Shown here: positions 50,521 to 59,613 of the stretch, one piece after another | Layout: each line of letters starts with the position of its first letter | Numbering within the stretch: the first letter of the stretch is position 1 | Origin: an uncultured Lachnospiraceae bacterium | GTDB taxonomy: Bacteria > Bacillota > Clostridia > Lachnospirales > Lachnospiraceae | Assembly: GCA_910579935.1 (NCBI GenBank) | Contig: CAJTVQ010000013.1 | Coordinates: forward strand, 19,749-83,748 | DNA: 64,000 bases | Reading direction: 5' to 3' | Notes under the pieces: model-generated | What the model saw: the letters and a program-made list of their open reading frames with translations, nothing else | Database searches by the model: none | What the model was told of the DNA's origin: nothing | Program-made: the position numbers and the translations under genes

Positions 50521-53500
50521 ATGTCAATGGAAAAAAACAGAATACGTCCTATTGCCGCGAGCAAGAATATACGTATGAGTTATTCACGACAAAAAGAGGT
50601 TTTGGAGATGCCAAACCTGATAGAAGTACAGAAGGACTCTTACAGATGGTTTCTCAGGGAAGGTTTGAAAGAGGTCTTTGACGATATTTCTCCGATAGCG
50701 GATTACAGCGGACACCTGAGTCTGGAATTTGTTGACTTCGAGTTGTGCGAAAAAGACGTGAAGTATTCGATTGAGAAATGCAAGGAAAGAGATGCAACCT
50801 ATGCGGCGCCCTTAAAGGTCAGGGTTCGCCTCTATAATAAAGAAAAAGAGGAAATCAGCGAACATGAAATCTTTATGGGAGATCTTCCGTTAATGACCGA
50901 AACGGGGACGTTTGTCATTAACGGGGCGGAGCGTGTTATCGTAAGCCAGCTGGTGCGTTCTCCTGGTATTTATTATGCCATCGGACATGATAAGATCGGT
51001 AAACGTTTATTTTCCTCGACAGTCATCCCTAACCGCGGTGCATGGCTGGAATATGAAACGGATTCCAATGACGTTTTCTATGTGCGCGTGGACAGAACGA
51101 GAAAGGTGCCGATCACCGTACTGCTCAGGGCTTTGGGTGTGGGCACGAATGACGAAATCAGGGAACTGTTCGGAGATGAGCCGAAAATAGAGGCAAGTTT
51201 CGGAAAAGACACTTCTGAAAATTATCAGGGGGGTTTGTTGGAGTTATACAAGAAAATACGTCCGGGTGAGCCTCTTAGCGTGGAAAGTGCGGAGAGTTTA
51301 ATAACCGCCATGTTTTTTGACCCCAGAAGATATGATTTGGCAAAAGTCGGAAGATATAAATTTAATAAAAAGCTGGCGTTCAGAAACCGGATACGCCACC
51401 ATATTTTGGCAGAAGATGTGGTGGATGTGACTACGGGTGAAGTACTGGCGGCGGCAGGAACGAAGGTGACAGCGGAACTTGCGGATGAGATCCAGAATGC
51501 CGCAGTACCTTATGTGTATATCCAGACAGAAGAGAAGAATGTTAAGATCCTGTCCAATATGATGGTGGATATCACCAATTTTGTAGACTGCAATCCCAGA
51601 GAACTGGGCATTACGGAACTGGTGTATTATCCGGTGCTGGCACAGATTCTGGAAGAGTACAGCGATGATGCCGAAGGGCTGGCAGAGGCAATTCAGAAAA
51701 ATGTGCATGAGCTGATTCCGAAGCATATTACAAAGGAAGATATTATTGCTTCCATTAACTATAACATCCATTTGGAATACGGCATCGGGAACGATGACGA
51801 TATTGACCATTTGGGGAACCGGCGGATCCGTTCGGTGGGCGAACTGCTGCAGAACCAGTACAGAATCGGTCTGTCCAGGATGGAAAGGGTGGTTCGTGAA
51901 AGAATGACCACACATGACATGGATGAGATTTCGCCGCAGGTATTGATCAATATTAAACCGGTGCAGGCTGCGGTAAAGGAGTTTTTCGGTTCTTCCCAGC
52001 TGTCCCAGTTTATGGATCAGAACAATCCGCTGGGTGAGCTGACCCATAAGAGGCGTCTTTCCGCCCTGGGCCCGGGCGGTCTGTCCAGGGACCGTGCCGG
52101 ATTCGAGGTCCGCGACGTGCACTATTCCCATTACGGGAGGATGTGCCCGATCGAGACGCCGGAAGGTCCGAACATCGGCCTGATCAACTCTTTGGCAAGT
52201 TATGCGAGAATCAATGAGTACGGTTTCGTAGAGGCGCCGTACCGCAAGATCGATAAAAGCGATCCGGCCAATCCGCGGGTAACGGATGAAGTAATTTATA
52301 TGACGGCGGATGAAGAAGATAATTACCATGTGGCGCAGGCGAATGAAGCGCTGGATGCGGAAGGGCATTTTGTAAAGAATACGGTGTCCGGCCGTTACAA
52401 GGAAGAGACGTCCGAGTATCCGAAAGCGATGTTCGATTATATGGATGTATCGCCCAAAATGGTATTTTCCGTAGCTACGGCACTGATTCCGTTCCTGGAG
52501 AACGATGATGCAAACCGTGCGCTGATGGGTTCCAACATGCAGCGTCAGGCAGTTCCGCTTTTGACAACGGAAGCGCCGGTGGTCGGAACCGGTATGGAGC
52601 CGAAGGCGGCAGTGGATTCCGGTGTATGCGTGGTTGCGAGAAAATCGGGAACCGTGACTTATGTGTCTTCCAGAATCATTAAAATGACTTATGATGACGG
52701 AGAGAGAGACGAATACCGTCTGACCAAATTTTCAAGAAGCAATCAGTCTAACTGCTACAATCAGAAACCGGTTGTCTTCAAAGGCGAACATGTGGAAAAA
52801 GGCGAAGTGATCGCGGACGGACCTTCTACGGCGGAAGGGGAACTGGCGCTGGGCAAGAATCCGCTGATCGGCTTTATGACATGGGAAGGTTACAATTACG
52901 AGGACGCCGTACTGTTGAGCGAACGGCTGGTACAGGAGGATGTATATACCTCCGTCCATATAGAGGAATACGAAGCGGAAGCACGGGATACCAAACTGGG
53001 ACCGGAAGAGATCACAAGGGATGTTCCGGGTGTTGGTGACGATGCGTTAAAGGATTTGGATGAGAGAGGAATCATCCGCATCGGTGCGGAAGTCCGCGCC
53101 GGCGATATACTGGTAGGTAAGGTGACTCCGAAAGGAGAAACCGAACTTACGGCGGAAGAGAGGCTGCTGCGCGCCATCTTCGGTGAAAAGGCGAGGGAAG
53201 TCAGGGATACTTCATTGAAAGTACCCCATGGAGAATATGGTATTATCGTGGATGCCAAGGTATTCACGAGGGAAAACGGCGATGAACTTTCGCCGGGTGT
53301 CAATCAGGCAGTGCGTATTTATATTGCACAGAAGAGGAAGATTTCCGTAGGAGATAAGATGGCAGGCCGCCACGGAAACAAGGGTGTTGTTTCCCGTGTG
53401 CTTCCGGTAGAGGATATGCCGTATCTTCCGAACGGACGTCCTTTGGATATCGTGCTGAATCCTTTGGGCGTGCCGTCCCGTATGAACATCGGACAGGTAT

Positions 53501-54393
53501 TGGAGATTCATCTGTCCCTGGCGGCGAAGGCATTGGGCTTTAACGTGGCAACGCCGGTATTTGACGGTGCAAACGAAGAGGATATCATGGATACGCTGGA
53601 CCTGGCCAATGATTACGTGAATTTGGAATGGGAAGAGTTTGAAAAGAAGCATAAGGCAGAACTGCTTCCGGAAGTAATGGATTATCTGTATGAGCACAGG
53701 GATCACAGAGAGGTATGGAAAGGTGTGCCCATTTCAAGGGACGGAAAGGTAAGGCTGCGGGACGGCCGGACCGGAGAATATTTTGACAGCCCGGTTACGA
53801 TCGGCCACATGCATTACCTGAAGCTGCATCATCTGGTAGATGACAAGATCCATGCGCGTTCCACCGGCCCTTACTCGCTGGTAACACAGCAGCCTTTGGG
53901 CGGTAAGGCACAGTTCGGCGGACAGCGTTTCGGTGAGATGGAAGTGTGGGCGCTGGAAGCATATGGAGCATCTTATACGCTGCAGGAGATCCTGACGGTG
54001 AAATCCGATGATGTGGTAGGCCGTGTGAAGACCTATGAAGCAATCATAAAAGGTGACAATATTCCGGAACCGGGTATTCCCGAATCCTTTAAGGTATTGC
54101 TGAAAGAACTGCAGTCCCTTGGTCTGGATGTGCGTGTCCTGCGCGATGACCAGACGGAAGTGGAAATTATGGAGACCATCGATTACGGTGATACCGATTA
54201 CCGTTACGAGATGGAAGGGGATTCCAAGAATTATGATTATGAAAGCGAGTCTTTGGGGAATCTGGGCTATCAGAAGCAGGAATTCGATGAGGACAGCGGC
54301 GAACTTGTTAATTCCGATAGCGATTTGGACGAGGATGAATTGGAGCTGGAATTGGATGACGAGGCCGAATTCGCAGATGTTTATGATGAATAA
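50521..54393 (+). CDS. rpoB: DNA-directed RNA polymerase subunit beta
   Basis: This is a 1290-residue beta subunit. Visible landmarks: PNLIEVQKDSYRWFLREGLK near the start; the rifampicin region with FFGSSQLSQFMDQNNPLGEL and THKRRLSALGPGG; YGRMCPIETPEGPNIGLINS; GYNYEDAVLLSERLVQED; KRKISVGDKMAGRHGNKGVV with the active-site Lys; and GGKAQFGGQRFGEMEVWALE. The Firmicutes-like acidic C-terminus (DLDEDELELELDDEAEFADV) is unusually long and Asp/Glu-rich. In the rifampicin region all common resistance positions look wild type (Q-FMD, H, S). ATG follows GGGGTGAA. Confidence 0.99.
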   Translation: MSMEKNRIRPIAASKNIRMSYSRQKEVLEMPNLIEVQKDSYRWFLREGLKEVFDDISPIADYSGHLSLEFVDFELCEKDVKYSIEKCKERDATYAAPLKVRVRLYNKEKEEISEHEIFMGDLPLMTETGTFVINGAERVIVSQLVRSPGIYYAIGHDKIGKRLFSSTVIPNRGAWLEYETDSNDVFYVRVDRTRKVPITVLLRALGVGTNDEIRELFGDEPKIEASFGKDTSENYQGGLLELYKKIRPGEPLSVESAESLITAMFFDPRRYDLAKVGRYKFNKKLAFRNRIRHHILAEDVVDVTTGEVLAAAGTKVTAELADEIQNAAVPYVYIQTEEKNVKILSNMMVDITNFVDCNPRELGITELVYYPVLAQILEEYSDDAEGLAEAIQKNVHELIPKHITKEDIIASINYNIHLEYGIGNDDDIDHLGNRRIRSVGELLQNQYRIGLSRMERVVRERMTTHDMDEISPQVLINIKPVQAAVKEFFGSSQLSQFMDQNNPLGELTHKRRLSALGPGGLSRDRAGFEVRDVHYSHYGRMCPIETPEGPNIGLINSLASYARINEYGFVEAPYRKIDKSDPANPRVTDEVIYMTADEEDNYHVAQANEALDAEGHFVKNTVSGRYKEETSEYPKAMFDYMDVSPKMVFSVATALIPFLENDDANRALMGSNMQRQAVPLLTTEAPVVGTGMEPKAAVDSGVCVVARKSGTVTYVSSRIIKMTYDDGERDEYRLTKFSRSNQSNCYNQKPVVFKGEHVEKGEVIADGPSTAEGELALGKNPLIGFMTWEGYNYEDAVLLSERLVQEDVYTSVHIEEYEAEARDTKLGPEEITRDVPGVGDDALKDLDERGIIRIGAEVRAGDILVGKVTPKGETELTAEERLLRAIFGEKAREVRDTSLKVPHGEYGIIVDAKVFTRENGDELSPGVNQAVRIYIAQKRKISVGDKMAGRHGNKGVVSRVLPVEDMPYLPNGRPLDIVLNPLGVPSRMNIGQVLEIHLSLAAKALGFNVATPVFDGANEEDIMDTLDLANDYVNLEWEEFEKKHKAELLPEVMDYLYEHRDHREVWKGVPISRDGKVRLRDGRTGEYFDSPVTIGHMHYLKLHHLVDDKIHARSTGPYSLVTQQPLGGKAQFGGQRFGEMEVWALEAYGASYTLQEILTVKSDDVVGRVKTYEAIIKGDNIPEPGIPESFKVLLKELQSLGLDVRVLRDDQTEVEIMETIDYGDTDYRYEMEGDSKNYDYESESLGNLGYQKQEFDEDSGELVNSDSDLDEDELELELDDEAEFADVYDE

Positions 54394-54418
54394 ATGAGGT
54401 AACTGTAAGAACAGGAAA

Positions 54419-54448
54419 GGCTGCCGTTCCCGAAACGGAAGGCAGCCG
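54419..54448 (+). terminator. Hairpin in the rpoB-rpoC gap
   Basis: GGCTGCC..TTCC pairs with GGAA..GGCAGCC around a CGAAAC-type loop, with one bulged G. No T-run follows. It may be a processing or pausing hairpin rather than a terminator, since rpoC has no obvious promoter of its own. Confidence 0.4.
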
Positions 54449-54508
54449 GACAGTTATGGAGAATGGGTAAAAGATTAGCAGTCCGAAAAGAAAGGAATGT
54501 GTGTAAAG

Positions 54509-57500
54509 ATGCCAGAAACAAAACAGGAAACCTATCAACCAATGACATTTGATGCAATTAAAATCGGTTTGGCATCACCCGAAAAAATCAGGGAATGGTC
54601 CAGAGGGGAAGTTACCAAGCCGGAAACCATCAATTACAGGACATTAAAACCGGAACGGGAAGGTCTGTTCTGTGAAAAGATATTCGGGCCCAGCAAGGAC
54701 TGGGAGTGTCACTGCGGAAAATATAAGAAAATCAGATACAAGGGCGTTGTCTGCGACCGCTGCGGCGTGGAAGTAACGAAAGCAAGCGTGCGCAGGGAGC
54801 GTATGGGACATATCGAACTGGCGGCTCCGGTATCCCACATTTGGTATTTTAAAGGAATTCCAAGCCGTATGGGACTGATTTTGGATCTGTCGCCCAGGGT
54901 GTTGGAGAAGGTGCTGTATTTTGCCTCTTATATCGTACTGGACGGCGGGGAGACCGATTTGGATTACAAACAGGTGCTGTCCGAAAAAGAGTATCAGGAT
55001 GCAAGGGAGACATGGGGCAGCGGTTTCCGTGTCGGTATGGGTGCAGAAGCAATTAAGGAACTGCTTCAGGCGATTGATCTGGAGACGGAGGCGGCAGAGT
55101 TGAAGGCAGGGCTCAGGGAATCCACCGGTCAGAAGAGGGCCAGGATCATCAAGAGACTGGAAGTGGTAGAGGCTTTCCGTGAATCCGGAAATAAACCGGA
55201 GTGGATGATCATGGATGCAATTCCGGTCATTCCACCGGATTTACGTCCCATGGTACAGCTGGACGGCGGACGCTTTGCTACTTCTGACTTAAATGATCTA
55301 TACCGGAGGATCATTAACAGGAATAACCGTCTGAAGAGGCTGCTGGAGCTGGGCGCGCCCGATATCATCGTCCGCAACGAAAAACGGATGCTTCAGGAGG
55401 CGGTAGATGCCCTTATTGATAACGGAAGAAGGGGCAGACCGGTGACAGGACCGGGTAACCGGGCATTAAAATCTTTGTCCGATATGTTAAAAGGTAAGAC
55501 GGGACGTTTCCGTCAGAACCTGTTGGGAAAACGTGTGGATTATTCCGGACGTTCCGTTATCGTGGTTGGACCGGAACTGAAGATTTATCAGTGCGGTCTG
55601 CCGAAGGAAATGGCAATTGAACTTTTCAAGCCTTTCGTTATGAAAGAACTGGTATCGAGAGGCATTTCACAGAATATAAAAAATGCAAAGAAGCTGGTGG
55701 AACGGCTTGATACACAGGTATGGGATGTGCTGGAAGAGGTGATCAAGGAACATCCGGTTATGCTGAACCGTGCTCCTACACTACACAGGCTGGGAATCCA
55801 GGCGTTTGAGCCGATTCTGGTGGAAGGTAAGGCAATCAAGCTGCATCCCCTTGTATGTACGGCGTTCAATGCCGATTTCGACGGTGACCAGATGGCGGTG
55901 CATCTGCCGCTTTCGGTGGAAGCACAGGCGGAGTGCCGGTTTTTGCTGCTTTCCCCGAACAATCTCTTAAAGCCTTCCGACGGCGGACCGGTGGCGGTTC
56001 CGTCCCAGGATATGGTGCTCGGTATTTATTATCTGACACAGGAGAGACCGGGAGCAAAAGGCGAAGGGAAATTTTATAAGAATGTAAACGAGGCCATTCT
56101 TGCATATGAAAACGGGTTCTGTACGCTGCATTCCAGAATTACGGCCAGGGTTCAGAAAGTCAATGAAAAGGGTGAAGTGATCAGCGGCAACGTGGAATCC
56201 ACACTGGGACGTTTTCTGTTTAACGAAATACTTCCGCAGGATCTTGGTTTCATAGACAGGAGCGATCCCGAGAATTTCCTGAAACTGGAAGTGGATTTCC
56301 ATGTGGGCAAGAAGCAGCTGAAGCAGATACTGGAAAGAGTCATCAATACACATGGTGCGTCCAAGACCGCCGAAGTGCTGGATCTGATCAAATCCACCGG
56401 ATATAAGTATTCCACGAAAGCGGCGATGACCGTTTCCATTTCCGATATGACCGTGCCGGCAAAGAAGCAGGAAATGCTGGATGCGGCGCAGGTGACGGTG
56501 GACCGGATTTCCCAGAATTTCCGCCGCGGACTGATTACGGAAGAAGAAAGATACCGTGCGGTAGTCGAAACCTGGAATGAGACGGATAAGGAATTGACAG
56601 AGGTACTGCTGTCCGGCCTGGATAAGTATAACAATATCTTCATGATGGCGGATTCCGGCGCCCGTGGTTCCAATCAGCAGATTAAACAGCTGGCAGGTAT
56701 GCGTGGACTGATGGCGGATACGACGGGAAGGACCATCGAACTTCCGATTAAGTCCAATTTCCGTGAGGGTCTGGACGTTTTGGAATATTTCATGTCCGCA
56801 CACGGTGCGCGGAAAGGTCTGTCCGATACGGCTCTGCGTACGGCGGACTCCGGTTATCTGACCAGACGTATGGTTGACGTTTCGCAGGAACTGATCATCC
56901 GTGAAGTGGACTGCTGCGAAGGGAAAGACGATATTCCGGGTATGACCGTAAAAGCGTTCATGGACGGCAAGGAAACGATAGAAGGTTTGAAAGACAGGAT
57001 CAACGGAAGATATTCCTGCGAGGACATTAAGGATAAAGACGGCAATATCATCGTCAAGAGGAATCATATGATCACCCCCAGCCGCGCGGCCAAGATTTTA
57101 AGCGTGGGTGTAAATGAGAAAGGGGAGCCGGTTGAGGAAGTAAAGATCCGTACGATCCTCGGCTGCCGTTCCCATAACGGTATCTGCGCGAAGTGCTATG
57201 GCGCCAATATGGCGACGGGGGAAGCGGTACAGGTGGGTGAAGCGGTAGGAATCATCGCGGCGCAGTCCATCGGTGAACCGGGTACTCAGCTGACGATGCG
57301 TACGTTCCATACGGGCGGTGTGGCCGGTGACGATATTACACAGGGTCTTCCACGTGTAGAGGAGCTTTTTGAGGCAAGAAAGCCGAAGGGACTTGCGATC
57401 ATTGCGGAATTCGGCGGCATTGCCACGATTAAGGATACGAAGAAAAAGCGTGAAATCGTAATCACAAACGAAGAGAACGGGGAGTCCAAGACCTACCTGA

Positions 57501-58252
57501 TACCTTACGGTTCCAGGATTAAGGTACTGGACGGAGCGGTACTGGAAGCCGGCGATGAGCTGACGGAAGGAAGTGTCAATCCTCACGATTTGTTAAAAAT
57601 TAAGGGTGTCCGGGCAGTGCAGGATTATATGCTGCGAGAGGTTCAGAGGGTGTACCGTCTGCAGGGCGTTGATATCAGCGATAAGCATATTGAGGTGATC
57701 GTGCGCCAGATGCTGAAGAAAGTCCGCATCGAAAATAACGGGGATGCAGAATTCCTGCCGGGCACACTGGTGGATATCCTTGAGTATGAAGAGATGAATG
57801 AAAGGCTGATAGCAGAGGGCAGGGAGCCGGCAGACGGCAAGCAGGTGATGCTTGGTATCACAAAGGCTGCGCTGGCAACCAATTCATTCCTTTCGGCGGC
57901 ATCGTTCCAGGAGACCACGAAGGTGCTTACGGAAGCAGCGATCAAAGGAAAGGTGGATCCGTTGATCGGTCTGAAGGAAAACGTGATCATCGGTAAGCTG
58001 ATTCCTGCAGGAACCGGTATGAAGCGGTACCGCAGTACGATGCTGGATACGGATAACCATCTGATGGGCACCGTGTCTTTTGATGAGGATGATTATCTGG
58101 AAGAGATCGACTTCTATGAACCGGACGGTGAAGAGGATTTGGACGATCTGGACGATTTTGAAGATGAAGCGGAGATGGCTGATGACATGGAAAATCCAGA
58201 GCGGGACGGGGAACTGTTAGAGACAGTAGCTGCCGCAGATGCGGAGGAATAA
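54509..58252 (+). CDS. rpoC: DNA-directed RNA polymerase subunit beta'
   Basis: This is a 1247-residue catalytic subunit. The N-terminal zinc finger is CHCGKYKKIRYKGVVCDRCG; KTGRFRQNLLGKRVDYSGRS is the lid/rudder region; NADFDGDQMAVH holds the three metal-binding Asp; GLMADTTGRTIELPIKSNFR starts the bridge/trigger region; RTILGCRSHNGICAKCYG is the second zinc site and IIAAQSIGEPGTQLTMRTFH is the trigger-loop end. The C-terminus is acidic. ATG 54509 (PETKQETYQPMTFDAIKIGL) is preferred because the ATG at 54497 is immediately against the ribosome-binding site; both are suboptimal. Confidence 0.99.
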   Translation: MPETKQETYQPMTFDAIKIGLASPEKIREWSRGEVTKPETINYRTLKPEREGLFCEKIFGPSKDWECHCGKYKKIRYKGVVCDRCGVEVTKASVRRERMGHIELAAPVSHIWYFKGIPSRMGLILDLSPRVLEKVLYFASYIVLDGGETDLDYKQVLSEKEYQDARETWGSGFRVGMGAEAIKELLQAIDLETEAAELKAGLRESTGQKRARIIKRLEVVEAFRESGNKPEWMIMDAIPVIPPDLRPMVQLDGGRFATSDLNDLYRRIINRNNRLKRLLELGAPDIIVRNEKRMLQEAVDALIDNGRRGRPVTGPGNRALKSLSDMLKGKTGRFRQNLLGKRVDYSGRSVIVVGPELKIYQCGLPKEMAIELFKPFVMKELVSRGISQNIKNAKKLVERLDTQVWDVLEEVIKEHPVMLNRAPTLHRLGIQAFEPILVEGKAIKLHPLVCTAFNADFDGDQMAVHLPLSVEAQAECRFLLLSPNNLLKPSDGGPVAVPSQDMVLGIYYLTQERPGAKGEGKFYKNVNEAILAYENGFCTLHSRITARVQKVNEKGEVISGNVESTLGRFLFNEILPQDLGFIDRSDPENFLKLEVDFHVGKKQLKQILERVINTHGASKTAEVLDLIKSTGYKYSTKAAMTVSISDMTVPAKKQEMLDAAQVTVDRISQNFRRGLITEEERYRAVVETWNETDKELTEVLLSGLDKYNNIFMMADSGARGSNQQIKQLAGMRGLMADTTGRTIELPIKSNFREGLDVLEYFMSAHGARKGLSDTALRTADSGYLTRRMVDVSQELIIREVDCCEGKDDIPGMTVKAFMDGKETIEGLKDRINGRYSCEDIKDKDGNIIVKRNHMITPSRAAKILSVGVNEKGEPVEEVKIRTILGCRSHNGICAKCYGANMATGEAVQVGEAVGIIAAQSIGEPGTQLTMRTFHTGGVAGDDITQGLPRVEELFEARKPKGLAIIAEFGGIATIKDTKKKREIVITNEENGESKTYLIPYGSRIKVLDGAVLEAGDELTEGSVNPHDLLKIKGVRAVQDYMLREVQRVYRLQGVDISDKHIEVIVRQMLKKVRIENNGDAEFLPGTLVDILEYEEMNERLIAEGREPADGKQVMLGITKAALATNSFLSAASFQETTKVLTEAAIKGKVDPLIGLKENVIIGKLIPAGTGMKRYRSTMLDTDNHLMGTVSFDEDDYLEEIDFYEPDGEEDLDDLDDFEDEAEMADDMENPERDGELLETVAAADAEE

Positions 58253-58316
58253 CCCGTAACAGTGAAGCCTGAAGCCAGACTGCAGAGATTATTGGATGAT
58301 ATTTTAAAAAAAAATA

Positions 58317-58379
58317 TTGACAATGCACCGACAAACACTTATACTTACAAAGTGTGCATGTGGGTGCATTGTCTTTTTT
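58317..58379 (+). promoter_or_regulatory. Overlapping rpoC terminator and rpsL promoter
   Basis: GACAATGCACC (58319-58329) pairs with GGTGCATTGTC (58363-58373), and TTTTTT follows, forming a strong terminator with an inner ACACTT/AAGTGT stem. The same DNA contains TTGACA (58317-58322), a 17-base spacer and TATACT (58340-58345), a near-consensus promoter. Transcripts from it would start inside the hairpin and contain only the 3' arm, so they would escape termination. Confidence 0.75.
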
Positions 58380-58495
58380 GATGCAGGAAAATATCGGAAA
58401 GGCAGTATACGCGCGGCACAGCATCAGGTTATAACTTTTTGCTCAATTAATTTAATTTTGGCAAAAACAACTTTAATCACAGGAGGTGAAACAGA

Positions 58496-58915
58496 ATGCC
58501 AACATTTAATCAGTTAGTAAGAAAAGGACGTCAGACATCCGTTAAGAAGTCAACAGCACCTGCTCTTCAGAAGGGATGGAACTCCCTGCACAAGAAAGCG
58601 ATCGAAACTTCTTCTCCTCAGAAAAGAGGCGTTTGTACGGCTGTTAAGACAGCAACTCCTAAGAAGCCTAACTCAGCGCTCAGAAAGATTGCCAGGGTAC
58701 GTCTTTCCAACGGAATCGAGGTAACAAGCTATATTCCGGGTGAAGGACACAATCTGCAGGAGCACAGCGTTGTCCTGATCAGGGGCGGAAGGGTAAAGGA
58801 CTTACCCGGTACGAGATACCATGTCATCAGAGGTACGCTTGATACGGCGGGAGTCGCTAACCGGAGACAGGCCCGTTCCAAATACGGCGCTAAGAGGCCC
58901 AAGGCTGGTAAATAA
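58496..58915 (+). CDS. rpsL: 30S ribosomal protein S12
   Basis: This is a 139-residue decoding-centre protein. PTFNQLVRKGRQTSVKKSTA opens it; CTAVKTATPKKPNSALRKIA contains the streptomycin-relevant Lys (PKKPNSA), wild type here; SYIPGEGHNLQEHSVVLIRG and GRVKDLPGTRYHVIRG follow. The length is somewhat above the 124 of E. coli because of an N-terminal insertion usual in Firmicutes. AGGAGGTGA precedes the ATG. Confidence 0.98.
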   Translation: MPTFNQLVRKGRQTSVKKSTAPALQKGWNSLHKKAIETSSPQKRGVCTAVKTATPKKPNSALRKIARVRLSNGIEVTSYIPGEGHNLQEHSVVLIRGGRVKDLPGTRYHVIRGTLDTAGVANRRQARSKYGAKRPKAGK

Positions 58916-59127
58916 TTAGGAACATGTACCACAAACAGAACTAATTTGTGTTGGAATTCTGTGTATGATATAGAAAACCGCACGAACACATTAAGTGGAA
59001 TTAGAGGACACATGTGAGTACCGTTGAATTATTCATGTAACGGAACGTTGGAGCGGGGGGAATTTGCCGGAGGCAGATTCCGGGCTGTGACAGCGGGCAG
59101 TTACAAATTAATAAGGAGGGAAGAACC

Positions 59128-59598
59128 GTGCCACGTAAAGGACATATTCAAAAAAGAGATGTATTGGCAGATCCTTTATACGACAATAAGGTAGTTACCA
59201 AACTTATCAACAACATTATGCTGGATGGTAAGAAGGGAGTTGCCCAGAAAATCGTATACGGAGCATTTGCGACAGTAGAAGAGAAATCAGGCAAACCGGC
59301 TCTGGAAGTATTTGAAGAGGCCATGAACAATATCATGCCTGTTCTTGAGGTAAAGGCAAGACGTATCGGCGGCGCTACTTATCAGGTACCTATCGAGGTA
59401 AGAGCCGACAGGCGTCAGGCTTTAGGACTTCGCTGGCTTGTTATGTTTTCACGCAAAAGAGGCGAGAAGACCATGCAGGACAGACTGGCAAATGAAATTC
59501 TCGATGCGGCGAACAATACGGGCGCAGCTGTTAAGAGGAAAGAAGATATGCACAAGATGGCAGAGGCTAATAAGGCATTTGCACATTACAGATTCTAA
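59128..59598 (+). CDS. rpsG: 30S ribosomal protein S7
   Basis: This is a 156-residue protein that starts at GTG 59128 behind AAGGAGGG. PRKGHIQKRDVLADPLYDNK is the conserved start. EAMNNIMPVLEVKARRIGGA and TYQVPIEVRADRRQALGLRW form the core, and MAEANKAFAHYRF ends it. It nucleates the head of the 30S subunit. It lies 212 bases after rpsL with no gene between, and 15 bases before fusA. Confidence 0.98.
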   Translation: MPRKGHIQKRDVLADPLYDNKVVTKLINNIMLDGKKGVAQKIVYGAFATVEEKSGKPALEVFEEAMNNIMPVLEVKARRIGGATYQVPIEVRADRRQALGLRWLVMFSRKRGEKTMQDRLANEILDAANNTGAAVKRKEDMHKMAEANKAFAHYRF

Positions 59599-59613
59599 AA
59601 GGAGGAAAAAACC

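Noticed and set aside
51298..52368. Minus-strand frame opposite rpoB (and a similar one at 55967-57067 opposite rpoC)
   Set aside because: Antisense shadows of universally conserved genes.
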